Notes: generated by a model from the letters alone, not told the origin. A DNA stretch of 46,260 nt from Brachionus koreanus (GCA_016987375.1 PJRA01000444.1:376138-422397), one strand, 5' to 3'. Shown: positions 33,501 through 44,238, counted from the first letter of the stretch. Numbers and translations are program-made.

Positions 33501-33973
33501 AGTATTTTGTTATTCACAATTTGCGATTTTATTAGTTGATGTTTTGAATATTTGATCAACTAGAACTTATTTTTGAATTCTCTTTAACTTATTTGGCAAT
33601 TCATATACCTTTCTTTATTATTTTGATAAATCTAACAAACTTTTAAAATAAACGTTTATACAATCTCCATCTTTGTCTTCACTTATTTCCTCTGAAGTTA
33701 GCCTAAAAAACCAGGTCAAATTCCGTAGACTAACAGGCTAATAAGATAGTAATTAAATTTGAGAGGAAATTAATTAATTTTTAATAGTTCCTCAAAGCAA
33801 CATAAGGCTAATTTTTATTGATTAAATTTTAACTTATCTTATAACGCATTGAATTAAAAAAAAACCTCTTTGTATTCAATTTAAAAATTCATTCAGCGCA
33901 CTAAATTTAAAATAAATAAAAAAGCTTAATTTATTTTATCACATCTTCCTTTATATGCAAATTGAAATTTTAA

Positions 33974-34007
33974 ATAATAATAATAATATTAATAATAATA
34001 GTAATAT
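33974..34007. repeat. AAT microsatellite
   Basis: Imperfect (AAT)n with single interruptions (ATATT, AGT). Confidence 0.85.
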
Positions 34008-35690
34008 TCTACGATCAACTTAGTTTAACTAAATTGACAAAGCAGGATAACTAATTTAGACCCACTATAGTAGACTTTTCATTGTTTGTATCTACCAACA
34101 TTTTCGCTTTCACCATACTTCTTTTTTGCACGTTACCATTACACAGTAATATGTTCATAACTATGTTTCGTTTTTTTCAAATTTTTTATCATTTGTCTAT
34201 TAAATATGATTTATTAACATAAAACACTCTTGCATACTTGAGATAAGTTAAACGTTAGTTTAAAGATTCAAATACTGTTTGTTAATTTTTTTTGATTTTT
34301 TTATTTTCAAGACAAAACCGTCAAATAGCAGGTAAAAGTTGCAAAAGGTAAGCTAAAGACTTTTTATTTTATTTTTTTTTTAAATAAAATAAAAAATAAA
34401 CGTAATCTATTCAATCTATCAAAATTTTACTTTTTAGCATAAAATGAACAAATTTAGACCCAGAAAAAATATCAAACATTATTATTGTATTTGATTTTTT
34501 TCTTGAATTCGCTCAAGCAAAAACAAAATTTAAAATTAAAAATCAGCAGTAGATTATTTTATGCATAATGTAGAATTGTGAGATGCGAGATCAAGAAAAA
34601 CTTGAGTAAAAAAACTTAAGTAAAAAATGAAACCATAAAAAAAGAATTGACAAAACTCGAAAATATCGGTGCAGATTTAAAACTATTTAAAGCTTTTAAA
34701 CTATTTTAAACTTTTAATTAATAAAATTTTTCGAATATATAAAAATTTTTGAAAAATATTCACCAAAAAAGTTGCACAATCCCCAACTATAAACACTACC
34801 TAGTTCAAAATGCATGGTAAAAATATTCTAAATCAGAATTTTTTTAATGAAAAAGCCGTTCGAATTGAAATTTGTTAATGATAGCGAATATTTTTTGAGT
34901 TCATATTTAAAAACTTTTAGTTGCAAATAAATCTCAAAAACAAGGGGTATGCTCTTTATTGGCACTGAAGAGCTTGAAAACAAGACAGAATTTGTTAATA
35001 AGCATGAACGTGGTCGATCTAAAAAAGCTGAAAATTCTTTAGAAAAGTTATAATTTTTATATTTAATAATAACTTGGTAATACTTAAAATTTAATTTAAA
35101 ATTAATAAAATATATTATAGATGAAGATTAAAATTTAAAATTTTAATTTAAAAATATTTTGTTTAATGCTTTTATTGATGCTTTAGTCAAACTAAATGGT
35201 AAATAATTTTGACAATGCGCTATTAAAAAAACTTTTTTTTTAATTTCGGTGCGCTGAATAATTTTGTTTTCGCTTGAGAGAAATCAAATATTACATTGCA
35301 ATAATTTACATTAATTGAACAAATGAATAGATAAAGATTTTAACTAAAACACAAATAAGCCCCTAGAAATTGAACGAATAATTAAAAGAAGAATAAACTT
35401 TATAAATTTTTTTATTATTTAACTTATACATTAGGTTCTATGTGAGCAAATTCATGAAATTTTTTCCAAAATTAAAAATCTTTCATCAATTACAAATATT
35501 TTGAAATTAAAAAAATTTATTTTTTTCAATTTCAAGATTTACCTTTTAAGAAAGACATGATAATTGAGAATTTCGTAATAGTGATTCAAAATATTTTTGA
35601 TTTTCCATTAATTTCATTTATAGATTTTCATATAAATATGAGCTTTAAAAACAGTCAGTTAAAGCTAAAAATTTATCTAAATTGCCAAGT
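34008..35690. other. AT-rich intergenic DNA
   Basis: Apart from the short frame at 34949-35053, nothing recognised. Confidence 0.4.
34949..35053 (+). other. Short open frame with AT-hook-like motif
   Basis: Thirty-four codons plus stop: GTEELENKTEFVNKHERGRS then KKAENSLEKL. The RGRxKK core resembles an AT-hook (RGRPKK), often found next to zinc fingers in transposon-derived proteins. No upstream partner exon is seen. Probably a fragment of a mobile-element protein or of a decayed gene. Confidence 0.25.
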
Positions 35691-36248
35691 ATGAATCAAA
35701 AAATATTAGTTCAAGCCTTTCTTGTAGTGTTTGCAGGTAAAAATTGAATTCAATAAGACTTTATTTTTGTTCTAAAAAAAATTTTTAATTCAAGTTTTGC
35801 TTATAAAATGCCAAGTTCAGACTTTAAGCTGTTATGAGTGCTCAAATTGCACAATAGATTCATTCCAAGCAAATTCAAATGTTTCATGTCAATCTGGAGA
35901 AGAATGCGGCGTAAATATTTTTTATTAAAATATTCAATTTTTTATTTTATTTTTTTTTTCAAAAAGGGTTTTAATTTTAACTTAAATGGAGCTAATGTAA
36001 TATGGGCAAATTGTGTACAATCGAATTTGTGTAACCAAACAACTGATACCTTAAAAAATTTTCTACTCAGTAATTTTAACAGTTCGGCAAACAATTCTAT
36101 TTCTACTATAAATAGAAAAACATGTTGTGATACAGACCTATGTGTTAAGTTTTCTGATCTTTCTATCTCTAATGATAATAATTCTGCTATTCAAGCTAGC
36201 ATTCATCAATTATTATTACTCTTTATTACTATTTTTGTATTATTCTAA
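35691..36248 (+). CDS. Ly6/uPAR-like secreted or GPI-anchored protein
   Basis: Three exons, 35691-35736, 35795-35910 and 35967-36248, joined in phase, give 147 residues. A signal peptide is clear (MNQKILVQAFLVVFAVLLIK). The mature part starts LSCYECSNC, and CCDTDLC lies near the end, the start and finish of the three-finger Ly6/uPAR pattern (LxCYxC ... CCxxDxCN). About ten cysteines and several N-glycosylation sites (NVS, NQT, NSS, NNS) are present. The C-terminus is a hydrophobic tail (IHQLLLLFITIFVLF) after a small-residue stretch, as in GPI-anchored proteins. Introns are 58 and 56 bp. These proteins act at the cell surface or as secreted ligands; the target is unknown. Confidence 0.82.
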
Positions 36249-36734
36249 ATGAATTTTTTTTCCGAATAATTCATTTTAATTCTGTTTTTTAAATTTTTAA
36301 TAAAATTTCAATTTTAAAGTTGAATTATTTAATTTTTCCGATACAGACAATGGTTTAAAAAAATAAGTAAAAAGAATTCACGAATGAATTATATTTATCT
36401 CTAGATTATTTAGCAAGCACTCTTAGTTTATTAAAAAAATTTTAATTTTCACACAAAACATTTTCATTTTAATTTTAATTTTTAATTTTTTTTTCTTCTT
36501 ATATTTAATGTTATTTTCAAGTATTTGGAATAAAGTTTCATCTTTTTTTGTATGTCAAGTTATTTACAAAATTAAATTAGAATATTTTGCAACATTTTTT
36601 TGTGAAATAATTGTTTCAATTCCAACTTCTTTAGTCTTTTATCATAACATAGATTATTTAAATTAAATACTAACTTCGTAGCTCATCTTTGGACTTATTT
36701 CACAATCTTTTAGTCTCTTATGCATAGTCTAGAT
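36249..36734. other. AT-rich intergenic DNA
   Basis: 3' flank of the Ly6-like gene (AATAAAATTTC at about 36299). The right end may contain more LINE sequence. Confidence 0.4.
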
Positions 36735-37437
36735 TCAGCCAAACAAATGTTGCATAGAGCTGTTTAAAGGCATAGACGGACTACTTTGCTTGAGCTGAGC
36801 TAAAACTCCGTTTGCTTTATTTGCTTGCGCTTGGTGAGTCCATTTCAAGTCATCTGTTAAATAGATTCCAAGATCTTTTTCAACGCTAGTGTGAGTCATT
36901 GGTAAGTTGTTAATACATTTTTCGGCTGCATTGTTATTGAAGAACATAAATTTGCATTTGCCGTCCAACCATTTGTCTGATTGGAGCTGTTCAACTTAAA
37001 AAATTTTTTATCGTAATATTTTTGTACCATATGAAAATTTATCTAAAGATAATCCAAATATTAGATTGTAATTAAAATGAAATTATTTTTTCCATTTTTT
37101 TTGTTCTATTAATTTAAAAATAAATAAGTTCTAAAACTTTGTTTATGTTTAAAACTAAATCTAATAAATTTTTAACTTTTTTTATCAAGACTCTAAAAGT
37201 TTTTGTCAGCCCTCTTTTTGAGTACGAAATTAACCTTACTTGAAGAAAGACATTAACTCCATCGAAACCGTTCAAAGACAAGCAACAAGGCTTGTGCCTG
37301 AAATCAAAAGAATATCCTATGAAAAAAGACTGCAAGAACTAAATTTGGCAACACTTGAAATTAGAAGATTTAGAGATTATTTAATACAAATGTTTGAAAT
37401 AGTTAATTTAAGGGGACTGTTAAGTTTAGTCTAGTGA
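36735..37437 (+). mobile_element. LINE fragment with an internal 5' inversion
   Basis: Left part (36735-37000) reads on the minus strand: KCKFMFFNNNAAEK, then SVEKDLGIYLTDDLKWTHQ and ANKANGVLAQLKQS, the reverse transcriptase segment after the catalytic box. Right part (about 37186-37437) reads on the plus strand: KTLKVFVSPLFEYEINL, KKDINSIETVQRQATRLVPE, then ISYEKRLQELNLATLEIRRF. The right part is what follows the left part in an intact protein, so one element was split and its 5' side inverted. One frameshift (EINLT / LKKDIN) and stops show decay. Confidence 0.75.
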
Positions 37438-37649
37438 AGTTCGTAATTAATAGATAATTTAGATCCTGTAAAATGCTTAATTATGAGCAGATTTGCTTAA
37501 TGCAGTAAAATAAGTCTATCGATAAAGTCTATCATCTTGAGGAATAGAGGAGGACAGAGTTAACAAACTTGTCTTTATTAAATTGTCTTTTTTCCAGAAT
37601 TACGCTACACTCAAATTTCACGTGACTGTCAACATGGATAAGGCTGAAT
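37438..37649. other. Intergenic DNA
   Basis: No feature recognised. Confidence 0.3.
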
Positions 37650-37769
37650 CAGACTTGTTTTTAAGTCACAGTTTAAGTCTAAGTCACAAAAATTTAAGTC
37701 AAAGTTATGACTTGACTTGACTTAAATTTTTGTGACTTAGACTTAAACTGTGACTTAAAAAAAAGTCTG
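37650..37769. repeat. Near-perfect hairpin with 53 bp arms
   Basis: Left arm 37650-37702, loop 37703-37716, right arm 37717-37769; only one mismatched pair (position 37657, G against T). The arms are built from repeated AAGTC / AAGTCACA units. A partial relative lies at 39946-39994. Arms this exact imply recent origin or sequence correction between the arms. Confidence 0.93.
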
Positions 37770-37978
37770 GGTTGAATTCATTTGGTTGGATTCCGCTAAT
37801 TTGGATTCATATGGCTTATATTCTTGAAAATACACAATGGCTCAAATCCGCTGGGTGGAATTTTTTTTGTAAGACAAAATTTATGCAACAATTAGTTAAA
37901 ATTTCAAAACTATACTTAATTTATGAGAAATAATTAATTTTGAAATAAATATTTTTTTTTCAAAAAAAAAAAAAAAAA

Positions 37979-37988
37979 TTATTTTCAG
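37979..37988 (+). promoter_or_regulatory. Splice-acceptor-like site upstream of the GPKOW-like start
   Basis: TTATTTTCAG ends 11 bases before the ATG at 38000, preceded by a long A run. Either the end of a 5'-UTR intron or a trans-splice acceptor. Confidence 0.4.
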
Positions 37989-37999
37989 TCAATTTTTCT

Positions 38000-38845
38000 A
38001 TGAGTGTGGAAAAAAAGATGAGTTTTTCGTTTGGTTTTTCAAAGACCAAGCAAAAATCTCAAATTGTACAAACTCAGGCGTTTCAGGATGAAAAGAAGGC
38101 CGATGTGAGCGAAAAAATTGATCTAATTACTTCGATAGACTCGAAAAAGATCACGTTTCAGGACAAAAAGCTGAATGAGCCAAAGAAACCACTGGTTATT
38201 CCCTGTGCCAAGAATGAGACCTTGGTGGATAAGGCCAAAAAAGATCGAGAAAACAGCTCCATTGTAGAATTGGAGAAAAAATTGGAAAAATGCGAGCAGA
38301 ATGGTGATGCCGAGGCTGTTAAAGCTCTTCTATATGCTTTAAAAGAAAAAAAAGAAGTGAAAGAGGACGAAAATTTAGCAATACCTGCACATTCGAAGTT
38401 GATAGATATAAATACGGAAAAAGTGGAAGATCCAAATTATGAAGCCATTGATTTAGAGTTGTTCGGCAAAGCAGCTCTGAGAGGAATGGGCTGGAGTGAA
38501 AAAACCGGCATTGGTCTGACAAATAAACGTTCCTTTCAAGTTGTGGAACCAGAATTAAGACCCAGGGGTCTTGGACTAGGCGCTGGCTTCGCTAAAAAAC
38601 AAAAGAAAGAAGATGCTGAAACAAATGACAAGTCTAGACTTACTTATCGAAAGGGGGCCTATGTTGAAATTTTATGCGGAAAACATGAAAAAGAATTTGG
38701 AGAAATAGTAGGATTTGATGACGGACTGAATAGAATTTTAGTCAAAATATTTGATTCAAATGAAACTGCAAGCATGTTACAGCATTTAACCAGGCTAATA
38801 TCTAAAAGTGACTATGAATCTGTGCGAAGAAGAAAAAGAAAATAA
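38000..38845 (+). CDS. GPKOW: G-patch and KOW protein (GPKOW/Spp2-like)
   Basis: A single exon of 281 residues. The N-terminus has SFSFGFSKTK, matching the SFGF motif that begins GPKOW proteins. A Lys/Glu-rich linker follows. Residues ~145-195 form the G-patch (AIDLELFGKAALRGMGWSEK, GIGL, LRPRGLGLGAG), and residues ~215-250 a KOW motif (KGAYVEILCGKHEKEFGEIV). G-patch proteins of this family activate the DEAH helicase DHX16/Prp2 in the spliceosome in the nucleus. The animal protein usually has a second KOW and is much longer; here the frame ends soon after the first one in a basic tail (ESVRRRKRK), closer to the short yeast Spp2 form. An alternative start is the internal ATG (MSFSFGF). Confidence 0.9.
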   Translation: MSVEKKMSFSFGFSKTKQKSQIVQTQAFQDEKKADVSEKIDLITSIDSKKITFQDKKLNEPKKPLVIPCAKNETLVDKAKKDRENSSIVELEKKLEKCEQNGDAEAVKALLYALKEKKEVKEDENLAIPAHSKLIDINTEKVEDPNYEAIDLELFGKAALRGMGWSEKTGIGLTNKRSFQVVEPELRPRGLGLGAGFAKKQKKEDAETNDKSRLTYRKGAYVEILCGKHEKEFGEIVGFDDGLNRILVKIFDSNETASMLQHLTRLISKSDYESVRRRKRK

Positions 38846-39081
38846 TCAATTATGTTGCTTATTTTGTAAATAGTTTTTATTTTTTGTTAATAAAATTTAA
38901 AATTTTATTTTATTTTTTTTTTCAATTAAAATAAATTGCCAATTAAAAGTTGAACAGTTTGAATTTTTTTCATCAATTTGTAAAATATGGTGCGTTTAGT
39001 AATTGATTTTTTTTAAGGCTATAAATAAGAAAATTTTTGTTAGATTTGAGTATAATTTTTTGGTAGAGAAAAAACAAAAAA

Positions 39082-39311
39082 ATGAAGATATCAATTGTGA
39101 AATTTTATTTTTTGATGATAAGTAATAAAAATTTTTTTATTTTAAAATTTTAGAAATTTTCATTAAACAAAAAATTAAAGGTTTGTTTGTTTTGACTAGT
39201 GGATTATCAGCTGGATTTCTATTCAAAAAAAAGACAAAACATGTTCAAGTGGCCAAAAAAGCCAACCAAACAAACACAACAACAATTGTAAACCCAAAGA
39301 AAAAGAATTGA
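39082..39311 (+). CDS. Candidate 65-residue basic protein
   Basis: Two exons, 39082-39121 and 39154-39311, are joined across a 32 bp GT...AG intron (A|GTAATA ... TTTTAG|AA). The product begins MKISIVKFYFLMIKIFIKQK, has a possible membrane stretch (GLFVLTSGLSAGFLF) and a Lys/Thr-rich tail (KKKTKHVQVAKKANQTN) ending NPKKKN. The coding strand has a higher G+C than its flanks and AATAAA signals follow. No family is recognised. The very short intron and small size make this tentative. Confidence 0.4.
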
Positions 39312-40696
39312 CTTTAATTTTGAATTGTTTACTTTTACTAAAATAAACTAAATTTAATAAAATTGTTTTAGATTTTTATGTATTGATAATCTGAATAAAA
39401 AAACTGACAAACTAAAGCATTTTTAAAGTAATTGAACGTTCTGTAGTTCTAATTATAGAGTTCTCATTTATACTTGTAGGCTCGTGTTGACCAAGTGATA
39501 ACTCAGAATAACAAATTTTGTAAAAGGTAGTGAATTTTTTGTCAAATATGATGAAAAACTGATAATAATCATTTCAATGTCCTCTTTTAGAATTTCAATT
39601 AATTGAGAATCAAAGCTGTAGTCTAATTATTAGGCAAAAATTAATAGAAAAAATTTTTTTTTTTAAAAAATAATCAATTTTCTTTTTTTTTATTTTTAAA
39701 TTTTGGGCTTTCGGCCCTTAATGAAAAATAAAATAAATAAATTAAATTAAATTATACGAGGGAACGAAATAAATTTCAGTTTCAGAAAAATTTGACAAAA
39801 AAATTTTTTTAACTGATATTTGGAACTAGACTTTTAGATTTTAATTCAGACTTGAGAAATATAGATGTGATGAAAGCATACAGAGAAACTTTTTTCTCGC
39901 AGTTGAAAAGCTTTTTTTTTTTAAGTTACATTGCCAGAACACATAGAGTCAAAGTTATGACTTGATTTGACTTGACTTCAGACTTGTGACCTAAGAAAGA
40001 AATAGCATTAAATCGTCAAATATAAAATTAATTGTCAAATAAAACATGAATAGGCAAATATAAAAATTAAGATAAAACTTATATCTTATTTAAAGGTAAA
40101 ATACTTTTAAAAATTTTGATGGTCTAACTGAGCCATCAGAAATGAAAAAGGCTTTGTTAAAATAAGCTTGCTTCTTTATTATGTATTGAATTTTTTCTAC
40201 TAGACATTTAATATTTTATTTTACTTTTAATTATTTTTGACTAATTTCATTTTTCAAAAGACAAAATGATTTATTTTTATTTGAAAAATTCATTGTTGAT
40301 TTAATTAGACGAGTTAATATAAACCCACCTAAAAACAAGTCTGGAAATAAAAATGAACATGGTCAAAAGTAATACAAATATGAGCTTCATCAGACTAAGT
40401 GTCGAGTAAATTTATATAGTTAGCCTTGGTTTTATTTCTATCTGATATAACATTTACTTAAATAAAAAGAAAATAAATTTATGTAAATGTAAATTAATTT
40501 TTTTTTGTTTTAGATTTAGAAAATTCAAACATGTATTGAAATTTACTTAATTTAAAAAAATATTAATTAAAAAATCTTAATTTTCAATTGTTAGAAAGTT
40601 AAGAAACGGTTCTTTGAGACAGGTGCAATTCCTTAAAAATATGTTATAAACTAATCCCAAATAATATTCAGTCTCAAATGAATATTGAAGTAGATT
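39312..40696. other. AT-rich intergenic DNA
   Basis: At 39701-39755, TTTTGGGCTTTCGGCCCTTA runs into AAAATAAATAAATT-type repeats. This combination is common at the 3' ends of Jockey/CR1-type LINEs, but no coding part is attached. At 39946-39994 AGTCAAAGTTATGACTTGAT and following AAGTC units are a degraded relative of the hairpin at 37650-37769. No gene recognised. Confidence 0.4.
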
Positions 40697-40700
40697 ATAG

Positions 40701-40944
40701 TGTTGTGGTTTCATACACAACTTCACAAAAAGTGTAATATTCACTAGTCCCTCACGCAAGTGAAGGTCTAGAAAATATTACACTATAAATGCAACCCATT
40801 ATATTTCTTTACCTGCCACCACTCTTTTCTATAACCACGTTTCGTTTAATAAACTAGGCCTGAAGGCCCAACAACAAACAATTCTTTTAATTAAAGAACC
40901 CCTAAACCTTAGGTAGAAAATAAACACGAGGTAAAACCTCAACA
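40701..40944. mobile_element. Probable solo LTR
   Basis: The 244 bp unit begins TGTTG and ends CAACA, exact inverted ends as in LTRs, and is flanked by ATAG on both sides (40697-40700 and 40945-40948), a 4 bp target-site duplication. Inside are, in order, a 25 bp-arm hairpin (40731-40784), a TATA box (TATAAAT, 40784-40790) and AATAAA (40849-40854), the expected order of promoter and polyadenylation signals. No second LTR or internal coding region is present. It was found by reading, not by comparison with a known element. Confidence 0.6.
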
Positions 40945-40948
40945 ATAG

Positions 40949-41408
40949 TATAAATAAATCGAATTAAGATAAAGAAGGATCCTTCAGAGAAATATAAAAA
41001 TAAGATTGTATTATTAAAAAAGTAAACCAAGGAAATAATACTGTTGGAATTTGGTGCTGTGCTCATGTCTAAATTTTTTCTTAACTTTTATACAATACTG
41101 TATAGCTGATGCTATCATCTAGTGCATTCTTATGCATACATCACTTAAACCTCGTAGCATGGCATATTCCACAAGTACCTATATTCTTTCACGTAACTTT
41201 TACAAGTTAATAATTGTTCTTTACAATTTCTAGCATCTATGAACAAAGTCATAGAAATTTTTTCAATTTTTTAATTTTTAAACAAATAAAATGAAAAATT
41301 TTTTTTTTTTAAACATTTATTCAAACATATAAAATTATAAACCAACTAAAAAACATATGAGAATAGAATAAAATATTTTTAAAATGCTTGACTTAGATAA
41401 ATAGAAAA
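40949..41408. other. Intergenic DNA, somewhat richer in G+C
   Basis: No coding frame. A short hairpin lies near 41231-41262 (TTTCTAGCATCTATGA / TCATAGAAA). Confidence 0.35.
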
Positions 41409-42810
41409 CTAATCAGTTGAAATGTCAATTAAGTTGTCATCAATTGTTTCTTGCAGTAAATTGTTCGATTTAAATGTGTTAAACTCTTCGTCATCCTCAC
41501 TTTCAGTGTCACTTTTAACCTCATCGTGAAACTCGTAGCCAGACTTTGTTTCCTTGTTGGTCTTACAACAGTCAAGAATATTGGCCGGCAAATCGACTTC
41601 AATGGGAAATATGTTAACAATGGACTTCATTGATTCATAGCAGTCAGTGTGATACTTGCTCATGGCTGTTATAAACCTATGCAATTGAAATACAATATCT
41701 TGTACATGCTTTTGATCGAGCAGCTCCAATTTGACCAGAACGTCCTGACGGCATTTGGCAAATTTCTTCCTGGCCAATTGTCTACAGCGCAGTATGAGCC
41801 TATATTCATAATTGCCTGTCTCAACTCGGTACAATGGTTCTTGCAAAGAAGCAAAGCTGTACTCTTCATCGTCCATTTCTTTAACTTTTAAACAATAAGA
41901 CTAGAAAAAAAAATTAATAAAAATTATTAAAAATAAAATTTTTTTAATCATTAAAAAAAAAAAAAAAATTTTTTTCTAAAACTTACCAAATATTCAAATT
42001 TAACATCAGCATATTTTTGTATAGTCAATTTAGTGTCTGGAATAGCCTTGGTCAAATAAGTATTCAGATCACTGATCATCTTAAAAAAAAAAAAAATTTA
42101 TTTTAAATTTTTTCAAAATTTTTTTTTACAGGCTTAATTGTTTTCATTAATTGATGAGCAAATTTATCTATTTGTCTATGCGATTGACCAAATTTGAAAA
42201 ACGCCTCGCTAGCATTGGGATGCTGCTCTCTGGCTCCAATTGAGGCAAACAAATCGCCGAATGCTTTATGAGTGGCGCTCAGCTCGAATATAGATTTAAG
42301 CAATTGTCTTGTATGCTCGATTAGATTCGAGTACAATTCAGAAGTTCTTTCAAGTTCGTCCATTTTCTTCAAAAGACTGTCATTGCAAAGAATGGCCCGA
42401 CTAAGTCCAAGCGCGTCAGCAGTCGACGAGCTCATGTTCTCGACCATTCTGTGCTTAATTTTTTTCAGAATAATGTCCAATGATTTGCCCTGTTTAGGAT
42501 CAGCATGCAGTTTGTTGTAATTGATGATCACTTGGTCCTTTTCTTGCTGTATCATTTTGGCCACCTCTACTTTGGTCTTGCCTTTCACTGATTTGTTGTT
42601 TATGCCGACGATCTCGTCGCCGGCTGCCAGAGAGGTCTCATAATACGCTGGTGTGTTGTCGAATATTTGAACTATGTACAAACAGGGACAATATGGCGCG
42701 CCGCCGCCAATGCTAATGCCCACCAGATTGCTGTCGTCTTTCTTGAGCGTGCAGCTACCAGTGGTAATTGTCATGCCCATTGTGTCCTCTTCCAATTCGC
42801 CAAAATCCAT
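41409..42810 (-). CDS. PICK1: PICK1 (PRKCA-binding protein), PDZ and BAR domains
   Basis: Three exons on the minus strand, 42130-42810, 41987-42079 and 41409-41900, give 421 residues against ~415 in mammals. The PDZ domain (~residues 18-105) has NLVGISIGGGAPYCPCLYIV with the carboxylate-binding loop and the CPC motif, then GDEIVGINNKSVKGKTKVEV. The BAR domain (~145-355) is strongly conserved (VENMSSSTADALGLSRAILC, LNTYLTKAIPDTKLTI, YRVETGNYEYRLILRCRQ, LLDQKHVQDIVFQLHR). An acidic tail (SDTESEDDEEFN) ends the protein, as in other PICK1 proteins. PICK1 is a peripheral membrane scaffold that binds PKC-alpha, AMPA receptor subunits and curved membranes (family knowledge). Start: MDFGELEED at 42810; the frame is open a little further upstream, where no other ATG is seen. 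Introns are 50 and 86 bp. Confidence 0.96.
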
Positions 42811-43699
42811 TTCTGGCGCTAGTAGTCCTTGCTCGAAGAAAAAAATTTTTTATTTCAAATTATATTTGAGAATATTCTGAGTTTTGTCTTTTAAACAAAT
42901 TTTTCTCTTTTTTTTTTATTTTTAAAGCAAATGCAAAATCATAATTTATGTTTAAATAGCGGCAATTTGAATAATTTGAACTATCAGTTTTGGGAATTTG
43001 TTTAGTTCATGAAGAAAGCGGACAAATTGGCTCTGTTTTGGACATGAATTTGGAAATTTATTTATTTTTAAATAAAATATTTTGCTTTTTTAAAATATCT
43101 ATTTTTGTTCAATTGGATAAAATTTTTGGACAGGACAAAAAAATTGCTCTATCTAAAAAAATTAAGTTAAAAAAATTTTTTTATCTGTATATTTTATTTG
43201 TTTATTAAAAGCTTAAAAGACAAAACTGCATTAGTTTTTTCTATTAACAATTTTCTTACTTTAGAACGCATAAAAATATTTCTGAAATGAACTTTAAAAT
43301 ATTTTACCATTTTATTTTATTGCTTTTTTAATTAAATCAACCAGTTGAATTTTTGAAAAATGTGGTACCAAAGAGTTTAAGGCTTAGTGAAATTAATTAA
43401 GAAGAGTTCATCCGAATCGAAGTGATATAAATATTAGAGCTAGTATCAATAAGGGTACCAGGTGCGCCTAAAGGGTTAGAGTGCCAAAGCAATGCACTAA
43501 TCCAGAACCATACTTAAAAAAATACAATCATGATAAGTTATAAGTTGGTAAAATTTCAGTCTTGTCTGATTTTCTGATCATATTTAAATCTTGATATGAA
43601 AATTTTGCAAAACACTATGACTCATCCACTTTAATCTTTCTTCTTGCTGATTCTCTAATAACTGAGTATGCTTTACGTTAACCTTAATCACGCTGCTTA
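42811..43699. other. Upstream flank of PICK1, AT-rich
   Basis: No gene. A less AT-rich patch at 43420-43510 (GGGTACCAGGTGCGCCTAAA) has no recognisable fold or coding frame. Confidence 0.35.
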
Positions 43700-44040
43700 T
43701 GATTCTCTTTAGTCATTTCTATCATGACTGCTTCGTTGCTTTTCAAATAGGGGTCAATTTTATGTATATTTTGTCCATTGATGATTGGCCATATTACATC
43801 TGTTTGCAATGTTTCGGTCGCTCTTTTTATAGTCCAGCTATTTCCTTCATATTCTCAAAAGAAAGACAACTACAAAAAGGCAAATAAGTTTTACATTTCG
43901 TCTATTTTTTCTCTTTGAATTAGGTTCAAAAAACTGATCTTGAGAAATGTTATTGGGGATTTCTTCGATTGAGGACATTTTTTTAAACTTGAAAATGGAT
44001 TTAAGGGATAATGCTACATTGATATTTGATAAAAGAAGCA
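43700..44040 (-). repeat. Decayed mobile-element segment related to 20060-20230
   Basis: The minus strand around 43880-44010 matches 20060-20200 (CTTAAATCCATTTTCAAGTT, GAAGAAATCCCCAATAACAT). By association with the mariner relic at 20 kb this is probably a third fragment of that element. Confidence 0.5.
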
Positions 44041-44238
44041 AGAAAGATAAAATTGGAAATTTTTATTGAATATTATCAGATTAATTGATATTTTAAATCG
44101 TTTTCTCTTTAAAATATAATTATTATTTTTTATTGACAAAAAAACTTGTATAGACCTCATAGGTCAAAATTGAATAAAATAAATATAAAAGTAATTCAAT
44201 TTGACATTTAAATCTACAATATTTATATTGTTTTCACT
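44041..44238. other. AT-rich spacer
   Basis: Nothing recognised. Confidence 0.3.

Noticed and set aside
41042..41237. TGTTGGAATTTGG start considered as a second LTR
   Set aside because: No matching ATTCCAACA-type end and no flanking target duplication; sequence differs from the LTR at 40701-40944.
43420..43520. Less AT-rich patch considered as a tRNA or other RNA gene
   Set aside because: No cloverleaf, no B-box-like GTTCRANNC and no stable fold could be drawn.
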